Shown here: positions 21,576 through 30,145 of the stretch, one piece after another
How positions within the stretch are numbered: position 1 is the first letter of the stretch
Layout of the letters: each line of letters opens with the position of its first letter
Source of the DNA: an uncultured Acetatifactor sp.
Lineage (GTDB): Bacteria > Bacillota > Clostridia > Lachnospirales > Lachnospiraceae
Reading direction: 5' to 3'
DNA length: 64,000 nt
Assembly (NCBI GenBank): GCA_947625255.1
Contig: CANQNT010000010.1
Span: 55,672 to 119,671, forward strand
Translations under genes and position numbers: made by a program
The notes under the pieces: generated by a model
What the model was told of the DNA's origin: nothing
What the model saw: only the letters and a program-made list of their open reading frames with translations
Databases searched by the model: none

Positions 21576-21620
21576 ATGCAAGGCAATTTTTATAAACGAA
21601 CTCTGATCCACGCAGAATAG
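21576..21620 (+). other. Possible micro-ORF with strong ribosome site
   Basis: AAAGGAGGAG at 21561-21570 is followed by ATG 21576 and a 14-codon frame (MQGNFYKRTLIHAE, stop at 21618-21620); a second ATG at 21571 opens an 11-codon frame. Downstream, CCACGCA and TGCGTGG form a 7-bp hairpin. This may be a leader peptide, a decayed gene or chance. No function can be given. Confidence 0.25.
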
Positions 21621-21710
21621 CATGCATATAGGATTTTGCGTGGGTGAATGATTCTATATGCACTGCTGTTCCTGCGTTTCATGAGAAATGCATTCATTAA
21701 GGAGGACAGA

Positions 21711-21971
21711 ATGAAATATCAGAACGCGGCAGCAGTATTACCGGAAGAGGTTTTGCGTGGAATTCAGGATCATTTTCAGGGCGGCTTGCTCTACATTCCC
21801 AGAAAAACGGAGGAAAAGGCGAAATGGGGCTGCACGAACGGCGCCAGGGAATATTATGCCAGGCGCAACCGGCAGATTCAGGACGCATATCTGGAACATT
21901 TCTCCATAGAGGAATTGGCGGAGCGGTTTGGCCTGTCGGAAAGTACGATTAGAAAAATCATATACCGATAA
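21711..21971 (+). CDS. CD3324-family small HTH protein
   Basis: 86 residues. AAGGAGG at 21699-21705 fixes the start at 21711 (MKYQNAAAVLPEEVLRGIQD). The family pattern is clear: a first half with QGGLLYIPRKTEEKAKWG and GAREYYARRNRQI, then a helix-turn-helix FSIEELAERFGLSESTIRKII at the very end, distantly like the Mor/C-type phage activators. It is a probable DNA-binding regulator of about the usual length. A terminator follows directly, so it is not co-transcribed with the ABC genes downstream, though it could regulate them. Confidence 0.82.
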   Translation: MKYQNAAAVLPEEVLRGIQDHFQGGLLYIPRKTEEKAKWGCTNGAREYYARRNRQIQDAYLEHFSIEELAERFGLSESTIRKIIYR

Positions 21972-21976
21972 AAGGA

Positions 21977-22007
21977 TGGGACGATTCAACTGAGTCGTCC
22001 CACTTTT
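21977..22007 (+). terminator. Rho-independent terminator after the CD3324-type gene
   Basis: TGGGACGATTC (21977-21987) pairs with GAGTCGTCCCA (21992-22002), an 11-bp stem with one G-T pair and the loop AACT, followed by CTTTTGTTT. Confidence 0.85.
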
Positions 22008-22026
22008 GTTTAAAACAAAGTCTCCC

Positions 22027-22055
22027 TTGTTCTGTCCGCGATGTTTCTTTATCAT
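22027..22055 (+). promoter_or_regulatory. Promoter of the ABC exporter cluster
   Basis: TTGTTC (22027-22032), 17 bases, TATCAT (22050-22055). It lies between the terminator at 21977-22007 and the first ABC gene at 22091. Confidence 0.55.
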
Positions 22056-22090
22056 AAAATCAATGATAGAGCTTAGAGGGAGGGCGGCAT

Positions 22091-23923
22091 ATGAGAAAAA
22101 AATTACCCCCTAAAGACGCGATTCCGATCAGAGAAGCCGTTCCGCTGTTTTTCTCTTCCCTGAAAAGAATCTGCCAGATCAACAGGAAGTATGTGCTTTT
22201 TTCTTTTTTATATAGTGTCTGCGGGATCGTTCCGGTTCTTTTAAATGCTTTTGCAACCTCGATATTCAACCAGAGGATCATCAAGGGACTGGGTGAGTAT
22301 GCCCATTATTGGCAGGCCTATTATCCTTTGCTAGTCACTTTTGCTATTATGGTCTTATATGGGATCTGGGGAAGCGTTTCTGTATATTTTGATGAAAAAT
22401 ACAGGAACAAGATCACATCCTACCTCCTGCGAGACGCCTCTTCCAAAGCGGAAGCCATTGACCTGGCGTCCTTTGATGATCCGGAATTCTTTAACCTGAT
22501 CCAGAAGGGCTGGTCCGAAGACGGGGCAATGCTTGTGGACAATGCCAACGTGACGCTGGAAATGATCATGGATGTGACCGGGTTTATTGGATACATTTCC
22601 CTCCTGTCATACATCGACTGGAAGGTGACCCTTGTGTTTATTGCCCTGCGGGTCTGTCTTTATCCGATCAATAATCGGATCTACCGCCTTAGCTACAGGC
22701 TCAACAACAGGCTTGCGGAAGAAAGGAGAAGGGAGCAGTGTTTCCGCAATTTTTTCAGTACCAAGGGGAATGTGGCGGAAGGAAGGGTTTTTGACCTCTT
22801 TGATTATGCCCAAAGCAATTACCTGGTTTCTCACAGGAAAATATACAAGGCGACCTTTCTCCATAAAATAAAAAGAAATGCCGTGGATCTTTTGGCTTAC
22901 GCTTTGCGTTCCCTCCCGCTTGCCGTGGGATACATTTATTTTTCCATATGCGTATACAAGGGGACCGTAAGCCTGGCTAACATGGCAATGTACGTTGCCC
23001 TGTACGACGGTTTCATCAACCAGGTATATAACGCCCTGAATGGGCTTTCCTCCATCCGGGTCTATGCGGAGCGTTCCCGTTATGCAAGGGAATTTCAGAC
23101 CATAAAGCCGGGTATTCATACGGAAGAGGATTCCCTGAAGGACAAAGTCTCAGATCTTCCCGAAGGGCATACCGTAGAATTTCGGAACGTCTCGTTCCAT
23201 TATCCGGGCACGGAGAAGAACGTGCTGGAGAAAGTTAATTTTATGGTTCGTGGAAATGAAACGGTCTCGATCATCGGCGCAAACGGGGCGGGAAAGACGA
23301 CGCTCATCTGTCTGTTGATGCGGTTATATGACCCAACGGAAGGCGTCATCCTGCTGGATGGAAAGGACCTTAGGGAGTATTCCGTAGAGAGCCTGTACGG
23401 TATGTTCGGGGTGCTGTTCCAGGACTATTGTACTTATGCGGTAAGCGCCAGGGAGTCCATTACGCTGTCCACGGAAGCGGTCAGGGAAGACCGCCTGGAC
23501 TATGCGCTCAAGGCTTCCACGGCCGATCAATTCATAGGCACGCTGAAAAACGGCATTGACACGCCCCTGTCCAGGGACTTTACTCCCGATGGCGCGGAAT
23601 TGTCCGTGGGCCAGAAACAGCGGGTCGCCCTTGCCCGGGCCTATTATAAGAAAGCCCAGGTGTTGATCCTGGATGAACCGTCTGCCTCCATCGACCCCCA
23701 GGCCGAAGCGGAGATTTATGAAGCGGTCCGACGGCAAAGGGGAAAGAAAGGAATCTGGCTTATCACCCACAGGTTGAGCAGCTGTGTGCAGTCCGATCAA
23801 ATATTGCTTTTCCAGGATGGGAAACTGATCGGCAGCGGGACGCACGGCGAGCTTTTCAACAGCAATGCGGAATATCAAAGAATGTTCCTGCTGCAGGCTG
23901 ATCAATATGGAGTAACGCAATGA
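22091..23923 (+). CDS. ABC exporter half-transporter 1 (membrane domain plus ATPase)
   Basis: 610 residues. The N-terminal 330 residues are a six-helix exporter membrane domain; the ATPase follows with Walker A GANGAGKTT near residue 396, signature LSVGQ near 503, Walker B VLILDEPSASID near 524 and the H-loop His in LITHR near 558. All catalytic positions are kept. GGAGG precedes the ATG. Its stop overlaps the next ABC gene by ATGA, pointing to a heterodimer with half-transporter 2. The cargo is unknown: no peptide precursor, modification enzyme or peptidase domain is seen nearby. Confidence 0.88.
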   Translation: MRKKLPPKDAIPIREAVPLFFSSLKRICQINRKYVLFSFLYSVCGIVPVLLNAFATSIFNQRIIKGLGEYAHYWQAYYPLLVTFAIMVLYGIWGSVSVYFDEKYRNKITSYLLRDASSKAEAIDLASFDDPEFFNLIQKGWSEDGAMLVDNANVTLEMIMDVTGFIGYISLLSYIDWKVTLVFIALRVCLYPINNRIYRLSYRLNNRLAEERRREQCFRNFFSTKGNVAEGRVFDLFDYAQSNYLVSHRKIYKATFLHKIKRNAVDLLAYALRSLPLAVGYIYFSICVYKGTVSLANMAMYVALYDGFINQVYNALNGLSSIRVYAERSRYAREFQTIKPGIHTEEDSLKDKVSDLPEGHTVEFRNVSFHYPGTEKNVLEKVNFMVRGNETVSIIGANGAGKTTLICLLMRLYDPTEGVILLDGKDLREYSVESLYGMFGVLFQDYCTYAVSARESITLSTEAVREDRLDYALKASTADQFIGTLKNGIDTPLSRDFTPDGAELSVGQKQRVALARAYYKKAQVLILDEPSASIDPQAEAEIYEAVRRQRGKKGIWLITHRLSSCVQSDQILLFQDGKLIGSGTHGELFNSNAEYQRMFLLQADQYGVTQ

Positions 23924-25728
23924 AGAATTCTGACAAGAGGAATAAAAAGCTTATCTATCTTATAAAACTGGCTTTTGAGCCGGGACTTTGGTTTGTCCTG
24001 TTCATGCCTGTGTGTACCATACTGCTCGCCCAAAAGCCCGTGGCTTCTTCCTGGCTGACGGCACAGATTTTTAACCGGCTGCAGCTGGCGGTGGAGGGAA
24101 CCCCCAATAAGGCCCTATTGTACGGCGCGATCCTGTATGCGGTTTTCATTTTCGGCCTCGATATCGCTCAATGGCTCCTGGCTACGGCGTCGGACCTGAT
24201 CGAGAACCACTGGCGTGAGCGGGTGAACGAAAAGCTCCAGAAAATGTTTATGCAGAAGGACTATAAGGGCAACATCGCCGACCATGACGATCCTGACCTG
24301 GTAAGCCGGCGCAGCGCCGCCAAAAATGTTGACCCGGTGGGTATCCTAAAATCGGTGATCAGCTTTATCAGTACCTTTATGGCGTCGGTTTCCTTCCTGG
24401 TCCTGTTGTGGGGGTTCAGCCCCGTCATGGTTTTCGCCGCGGTTTTGATAAAGCTTCCGACTTTCTATTTTTATGATAAGACCATGAAGATGAACAGGAA
24501 ATTTAAAATAGACAGCGGAACCCTGAACCGGGAAAAAGACTATTTTTACAGGATCCCCGTGAGCAGACCCAATGCGAAGGAGTATAAGATCTTCAGCATG
24601 AAGGGGTATGTGTGCGATAAATACGATGAGGTGATGTCCAGATATTTGCCGTTTTACAAAAGTTATTTTACCAAAATGGCGGTGAACAATTCGGTCCTTA
24701 TGCATTATGATCGCATCGTCACCATCGCGGCAGAGATCGTGATAGGAATTTCCGTTTTTACGGGGAAAATGCTGTTCGGCGAATATACCCTTTTTGTGGC
24801 GGCCTTCAATAACCTTGCGAAAAGCGTGGAACAGATCGTCGATTTCGTGTCGCAGTTTAAGGAGCTGCAGGAACAAAGCGGCCTGTTAAGGGAATACCTT
24901 GAAAGCCGGAACCTCTATGAAGACGGAGAAGGCTGTGCGAGGGAGGTGGGGAACGTGCCCCATGTCATAGAACTCGCGGACGTTTCCTTTACCTATCCGG
25001 GAACCGACAGGGAGGTACTCCATGGGGTGAACATGACCCTTGCCGCCGGAAATACTTATGGCCTGGTGGGCCTCAACGGAAGCGGGAAAAGCACTTTGGT
25101 AAACCTCCTGTTACGGCTGTATGAGCCGGATCAGGGCGAGATCCGGCTGGATGGGGTCAATATCCGGGAATATCATATCCGTTCCTACTACAAGGCGATT
25201 GCCTGTGTTTTTCAAAATACGGGAAAATACGCCATGCCGATCAAAGACTACATTGCATCCGGCAGACAGTGCGACCTGCCCCGGGCCATGGCCGCCCTCG
25301 GCCAGGTCAGGCTTACCGACTGGTGCGGCGGGCTTAAGCATGGCTTGGATACAATGCTTACCAGGGAATTCAGTTCCGAGGATGATTCTGTCGAACCCTC
25401 CATCGGTCAATGGCAAAAACTGTCCATCGCCAGGGCGATTTATAAGGATGCGCCCATCATGATCCTGGACGAGCCGTCCGCGAGCCTGGATGTTGATTCG
25501 GAAAATGAGATCTTCCAGTACATCAGAAACCTGGCCGTTCAAAGAACCGCGATTCTTATTTCGCACCGGCTGTCCAATGTCGTGGAATGTGATCATATTT
25601 TTGTCCTTCAGGAAGGCCGCCTGGTGGAAGAGGGCAGTCATCAGAACTTGATCGGATTAGGCGGAGTATATTCCAACCTATTTGAGAGCCAGGCGAAATA
25701 TTATAAAATCAATGGAACGATTGATTAA
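23920..25728 (+). CDS. ABC exporter half-transporter 2
   Basis: 602 residues, same two-domain plan. Walker A GLNGSGKST lies near residue 384, Walker B IMILDEPSASLD near 513 and the H-loop in LISHR near 547. The signature is degenerate: PSIGQ replaces LSGGQ near residue 492. In heterodimeric exporters one of the two ATP sites is often weakened, and this substitution would affect the site made with the partner's Walker A; that is inference. It is translationally coupled to half-transporter 1, its probable partner. A 32-base gap separates it from the third gene. Confidence 0.88.
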   Translation: MKNSDKRNKKLIYLIKLAFEPGLWFVLFMPVCTILLAQKPVASSWLTAQIFNRLQLAVEGTPNKALLYGAILYAVFIFGLDIAQWLLATASDLIENHWRERVNEKLQKMFMQKDYKGNIADHDDPDLVSRRSAAKNVDPVGILKSVISFISTFMASVSFLVLLWGFSPVMVFAAVLIKLPTFYFYDKTMKMNRKFKIDSGTLNREKDYFYRIPVSRPNAKEYKIFSMKGYVCDKYDEVMSRYLPFYKSYFTKMAVNNSVLMHYDRIVTIAAEIVIGISVFTGKMLFGEYTLFVAAFNNLAKSVEQIVDFVSQFKELQEQSGLLREYLESRNLYEDGEGCAREVGNVPHVIELADVSFTYPGTDREVLHGVNMTLAAGNTYGLVGLNGSGKSTLVNLLLRLYEPDQGEIRLDGVNIREYHIRSYYKAIACVFQNTGKYAMPIKDYIASGRQCDLPRAMAALGQVRLTDWCGGLKHGLDTMLTREFSSEDDSVEPSIGQWQKLSIARAIYKDAPIMILDEPSASLDVDSENEIFQYIRNLAVQRTAILISHRLSNVVECDHIFVLQEGRLVEEGSHQNLIGLGGVYSNLFESQAKYYKINGTID

Positions 25729-25760
25729 CTTACGTTCTGCTATAGGGAAACGGGGATGCC

Positions 25761-27530
25761 ATGAAATCATTGAAAATAACAGGGCGAATTTTACGATTCT
25801 TTTTCCGGCGGCTGCCGTTTGAAAGCATTTCTTCCAGCCTTGCCTATATTCTGGAAAATCTGCATCCCGCGATTCTGACAATCCTTTCTCAGGCGTTGTT
25901 CGAGGCGGCGGGATCCTATATGGCCCAGGACGGCGGGGCGGCGAAGCTGTGGGTCTGCGCGGCAATCATGATCTTATATTTCGCTTTCTACAGCATCGGA
26001 CGTTCCTTTTCCAGCGTTTGTATCAATGCCGGCGTTTATGAGAAAGCGGCCCATTTGCTGAGAAACGACCTGGTCCGGGCCTTGTCCGCCTTTTCGCTGG
26101 TTCAATATGAAAATCAAGAGATGCTTATGCGTAAAAAACGGGCGGAGGAATGTGTGTGGAACGATCGGATCCCGGGGATTTTTATGCTGCTGATCGTCCT
26201 TGTCACCTCTGTGGCCGGTATTGTTTCTCTTCTGATCACACTGGGCGCTTATCATCCTTTGCTGCCCGTGATCGCCCTGGTCAGCGTGACGCTTTTTTTC
26301 CTGTCGGGTCTGTTTTTGGAAAAAGAGAACGACCGGCTGGAGAGAGCGGTTATCCCGGAAAAGAGAAAAAGAGATTACTTGTGGTCCCTTTTTACGAATC
26401 TGGAAAACGTGATGGAGATGCGGGTGATGGGGTTTGACAGGTATCTGGCCGGGAGGTGGAAAGCGGAGCGCGACAAAGTGAATAGGGGCCAATGGAAGCT
26501 GGACCTGAAAAAGAGCCGCAGCCGTTTTCTGTGCGATGTGGGAAAGACCCTTGGTTTCCTGAGCGGCGTGGTATTTTGCCTGTGGCTGCTAAGGGCGGGC
26601 GAGATATCGGCAGGGATGTTCGGCGCGTGTCTGGTCGCGTTTGTCAGCGTTCAGAATGTGGTCGGAAACTTTTTGGATTCCGCGGGGAGGCTGCCGGGGT
26701 TTGCGGAGCTGGCTTCGGATTATTTTGCCTTGCTAGATGAGGGCGCTTTGTCTGTTAAGGAAGAATTACTTCCTTTTCGGGAAAATATCGAGACGATCGC
26801 GTTGGAAAATGTAAGCTTTCGGTATCCCCACGGGGAAAAGGAAGCGGTGAAGTCCGCTTCCCTGACCATCCATCGGGGAGAGGTGGTTTCTTTGGTGGGG
26901 GTCAACGGAAACGGGAAAACGACTTTGGTAAAGCTGTTATTGGGGATTTATACGCCGGAGCGGGGAAAGGTTTTTTTCAATGGAAAGGACCTGGAGACGT
27001 TGGAGAAAGAGGATGTGTACCGACATTCGGCGCTGCTGACCCAGGATTTTGCCCTATATCCCCTTTCCCTTGCGGAAAATATTGCCCTGGCAGATATTGG
27101 CCGGGTGGGAGAGCGAAACCGTATCAGAGAGATCTTGCGGAAGGTGAATATGGAAGAAAAACTTGACGGCGCAGTCGTCGGAAAAGAGTTTGGCGGACCG
27201 GAATTTTCCGAGGGACAAAAACAGCGTCTGGCTTTGGGCAGGGTCTTGTTCGCTGACAGGGAGCTGGTGATCCTGGACGAACCGACCTCCGCCCTGGACC
27301 CGCTTCAGGAAAATCGGATTTTGGAAGAATTTCTTCGGCTGTCAAAGGGGCGCACCACGATTATTATTTCCCATCGCGTGGGGCTGTGCCGCTATGTGGA
27401 CAAAATAGCCGTCATGCGGGAAGGGGAGATCGTGGAATGCGGGACGCATGAGGAATTGATGGCCGGACAAGGCGAATATCAGAAGCTGTACAAGATGCAG
27501 AGTCAGTGGTATGAGGAGGAAAAAATGTGA
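25761..27530 (+). CDS. ABC exporter half-transporter 3
   Basis: 589 residues. Six-helix membrane domain, then Walker A GVNGNGKTT near residue 380, signature FSEGQ near 482 (altered from LSGGQ), Walker B LVILDEPTSALD near 503 and the His of IISHR near 536. The ADIGRVGERNRIREIL segment between Q-loop and signature is echoed in the remnant at 45656-46126. The final GA of the gene overlaps the GTG start of half-transporter 4, which is the likely partner. Confidence 0.87.
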   Translation: MKSLKITGRILRFFFRRLPFESISSSLAYILENLHPAILTILSQALFEAAGSYMAQDGGAAKLWVCAAIMILYFAFYSIGRSFSSVCINAGVYEKAAHLLRNDLVRALSAFSLVQYENQEMLMRKKRAEECVWNDRIPGIFMLLIVLVTSVAGIVSLLITLGAYHPLLPVIALVSVTLFFLSGLFLEKENDRLERAVIPEKRKRDYLWSLFTNLENVMEMRVMGFDRYLAGRWKAERDKVNRGQWKLDLKKSRSRFLCDVGKTLGFLSGVVFCLWLLRAGEISAGMFGACLVAFVSVQNVVGNFLDSAGRLPGFAELASDYFALLDEGALSVKEELLPFRENIETIALENVSFRYPHGEKEAVKSASLTIHRGEVVSLVGVNGNGKTTLVKLLLGIYTPERGKVFFNGKDLETLEKEDVYRHSALLTQDFALYPLSLAENIALADIGRVGERNRIREILRKVNMEEKLDGAVVGKEFGGPEFSEGQKQRLALGRVLFADRELVILDEPTSALDPLQENRILEEFLRLSKGRTTIIISHRVGLCRYVDKIAVMREGEIVECGTHEELMAGQGEYQKLYKMQSQWYEEEKM

Positions 27531-29335
27531 GGAAGCGGTCAAGGTATCAATGGATTTTTTCTTCTCTTTTTCGGGCGTGCGGAATAGAAACGGCATGGTA
27601 TTTTCTGACCATGCTGCTCGCCGCGTTGTCGGGGCCCTTGTCCCTGCTGCTTCGGGGAAAGGTTTTGGACGCAGCGATAGGCGCGGAAGGAAAGCTTTTG
27701 GGCGCAATGCTGGGATTTGGAGTGGTTTCTGCTCTGTCATTGCTCCTGACCTATGAAAACAGCGTGGGCAGACAAAGGATGCGAAAGAGACTCTATGAGT
27801 GTTTTTCCGAAGAGGTGTTGGAAAAATTTTCGAAAATCAAGTATGCCGCTTACGAATCAGAACGGACCATGAACATCATTCAGCGCGTCGGAGACGCGCC
27901 TCAGGAGCATATTCTGGATTTTTTCAGCACCTCGCTGGAGGTGACCTCCGAGGCCGTCAGGGCTTTTTGTTATGCGCTTATTTTTGTAAGGCTTTCCTGG
28001 TGGTGCCTGTTGTCGGGAGCTTTGTTTTTTGGAATTCTGATGGTCTTTGACTGGAAACGGACCCGCCTGATGGTGGAGCTATATGAAGAGCAGACCCGGG
28101 ACGAGCGGCTGATGGAAAGCTATGAGAAAGCGTTGGGAAATAAGAATACCTTGTATGATTTGCGGGTGGCCGGGGCGGTTCCTTATTTGCTGAAAAAACG
28201 AAAGGCTTTGTCTGACGCCATTGTAAGGGAACGGTATCGGCGGACTCTTCGGTCGCAGCGGGTCTATTCCTGCGGAGATCTGGCGATCGTTTGCTGGATG
28301 ACCGTCGTGTTGTTGTTTTCCGTGGAGGCGTTTCTAAAAGGGAGGATCACTTTGGGCTTGTTTGTCGCATTGGTCGGTTCCCTGCAGCAGGTAATCGAAA
28401 CCTTTCGTTCCCTGGGGGAAAGCTGTTTCGGACTGCAGCGCCGGGCGGCCTTCGCGGGATATTATAGGGAGTTTATGGAATTAGAGGAAGAGCCGGCTGG
28501 AAAAGAAGAAACACGGGGTGGAGAGACGGGGGCCGGAATTCCTGCCGCGGGCCAGGGAGAGATTCGCTTTGATCATGTGACGTTTACTTATCCGGGGCAG
28601 AGTCGGCCGGCTCTGCGGGACGTGAGCTTCGAGATGGAGATCGGCACCCGGATGGCGCTCGTGGGGCGGAACGGGTCGGGAAAATCCACGCTGATCAAGC
28701 TGCTCTGCGGACTTTATCAGCCGGATGAGGGCCATATTTTCATAAAGGGGCAGGACGCCATGAAAATCTCCCCGGAGGAACGGAAACGATATTTTAGCGT
28801 GATCTTTCAGAATTATGGGAAATATTTTCTTTCGATACGGGAAAATGTGGAGCTGGGGGATGTGGATCGGCTGGGGAATCCGCCGGAAAAGAGGGCGGAG
28901 GACGTAAAACTGGCTCTCCATCAGGGATTGGCGGACGATTTGGCCGATCGGCTGGAGCAGTCTCTGGGAAACCTTACGGAAGATGGCGTCGAGCTTTCCG
29001 GAGGCCAGTGGCAGAGGCTGGCGCTGGCCCGGGCCTGTTTCCGGGACAGCGAAATCCTGGTACTGGACGAGCCGACGGCCGCCTTGGATCCCGTCGCGGA
29101 AAATGAGTTGTACGCGAATTTTACCGAGATGCTGAAAGAGCGTTCCTGCATCTTGATTTCTCATCGGCTGGCAGTGACCAAATATGTGAATCGAATTCTG
29201 GTACTGCAGGACGGGAAGCTCATAGAGGACGGGAATCATGATTCCTTAATGAAAAAGCAGGGGGTTTATGCCTCCATGTATGAAGCCCAGAGTCATTGGT
29301 ATCTTGCGCGGAAAAGCGACGGCTGCCTTTCATAA
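27527..29335 (+). CDS. ABC exporter half-transporter 4
   Basis: 602 residues, GTG start inside the end of the previous gene, with GAGGAGGA seven bases ahead. Membrane domain about residues 15-320; a Glu/Gly-rich linker (EEEPAGKEETRGGETGAG); ATPase with Walker A GRNGSGKST near 380, canonical signature LSGGQ near 489, Walker B LVLDEPTAALD near 511 and LISHR near 544. It pairs the canonical signature with the altered one in half-transporter 3. Its 3' end overlaps that of bioY on the other strand by six bases; no separate terminator is visible. Confidence 0.88.
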   Translation: MRKRSRYQWIFSSLFRACGIETAWYFLTMLLAALSGPLSLLLRGKVLDAAIGAEGKLLGAMLGFGVVSALSLLLTYENSVGRQRMRKRLYECFSEEVLEKFSKIKYAAYESERTMNIIQRVGDAPQEHILDFFSTSLEVTSEAVRAFCYALIFVRLSWWCLLSGALFFGILMVFDWKRTRLMVELYEEQTRDERLMESYEKALGNKNTLYDLRVAGAVPYLLKKRKALSDAIVRERYRRTLRSQRVYSCGDLAIVCWMTVVLLFSVEAFLKGRITLGLFVALVGSLQQVIETFRSLGESCFGLQRRAAFAGYYREFMELEEEPAGKEETRGGETGAGIPAAGQGEIRFDHVTFTYPGQSRPALRDVSFEMEIGTRMALVGRNGSGKSTLIKLLCGLYQPDEGHIFIKGQDAMKISPEERKRYFSVIFQNYGKYFLSIRENVELGDVDRLGNPPEKRAEDVKLALHQGLADDLADRLEQSLGNLTEDGVELSGGQWQRLALARACFRDSEILVLDEPTAALDPVAENELYANFTEMLKERSCILISHRLAVTKYVNRILVLQDGKLIEDGNHDSLMKKQGVYASMYEAQSHWYLARKSDGCLS

Positions 29336-29908
29336 GAGGTTCGTCGCCTGAAGCCGTTTCCGAACGATGTTTCCCAGGGCGATGGCCAGGATCATTTTCA
29401 CTAGATCCCCCGGAATAAAGGGAAGCACATAAGCCATGAAAATGGCGGGCAGGGACATCTGGGTTTGGAAAAGCAGCCACAAGGCTCCCAGCAGGTAGCA
29501 GGCCGCCGTGCCGAGTACCATTCCCAGAAAATGAAGCGCCGTTTTGTCAGGCCACTTTTTAAGAAAGAACCCCGCGATCAGTCCGATCAGCACATAACCT
29601 ACGAGATATCCCCCCGTGGGTCCCAGAACCTTGCCGATTCCTCCGCTGAAATCCGTGAATACCGGCAGGCCCATGGCGCCCAGCAATAGATAAACGACGA
29701 TACTGATGGTTCCCCATTTCATTCCCATCACATAGGTGACGAAATAAACGGCCAGGAGTCCTAACGAAATGGGAACCAGACCCGTGATATGCAGTGACCA
29801 GGGACTCAATACACAGATGACGGCCGTCATCAATCCTCCCAGGGCGATCTGCCTGCTTCCCCACCCGGATTTGTTCGTTGCCTTTGGATTTGTTTTCTTC
29901 ATACTCAT
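29330..29908 (-). CDS. bioY: Biotin transporter BioY (ECF S component)
   Basis: 192 residues with about six membrane helices. BioY binds biotin and works alone or with an ECF energizing module, which is not encoded here. Family marks are QIALGGLMTAVICVLSPW, LLLGAMGLPVFTDFSGGIG, GPTGGYLVGYVLIGLIAGF and the C-terminal FIPGDLVKMILAIALG. TTGGAG lies 10 bases before ATG 29908. However the best promoter overlaps this ATG, so translation may begin at ATG 29902 on a nearly leaderless message. Confidence 0.92.
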   Translation of the reverse strand: MSMKKTNPKATNKSGWGSRQIALGGLMTAVICVLSPWSLHITGLVPISLGLLAVYFVTYVMGMKWGTISIVVYLLLGAMGLPVFTDFSGGIGKVLGPTGGYLVGYVLIGLIAGFFLKKWPDKTALHFLGMVLGTAACYLLGALWLLFQTQMSLPAIFMAYVLPFIPGDLVKMILAIALGNIVRKRLQATNLL

Positions 29909-29935
29909 TTTACCAATACTCCAATAAGTTGACAA
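29907..29935 (-). promoter_or_regulatory. Probable bioY promoter overlapping the start codon
   Basis: On the minus strand TTGTCA (29930-29935), a 17-base spacer and TAAAAT (29907-29912) match the vegetative consensus. TTGTCAAC also resembles one half of the Firmicutes BirA operator (TTGTAAAC), but the expected second half is poor. The -10 box overlaps ATG 29908. Confidence 0.4.
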
Positions 29936-30145
29936 TTTGGACGCAATAAATTACTGTTCCATATTGACCATGGTACAGCCCGGAAACCACAAGACTTCGA
30001 GCATCCCTCGGTGGAGCGGGAGCTGTAACGATGCGGTCATTCAGCCAACAATAATCAGCCAGATTCAGCAAGCGCTCAAACGGAAAGATAACCTGCACTG
30101 GCACGATTCTTTCTCCAATTTGATGGCTGGCTGATGTTGTTGGCG

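Noticed and set aside
29910..30104. 64-codon minus-strand frame between prs and bioY
   Set aside because: No ribosome site or motif, and it runs into the bioY promoter; the gap looks non-coding.
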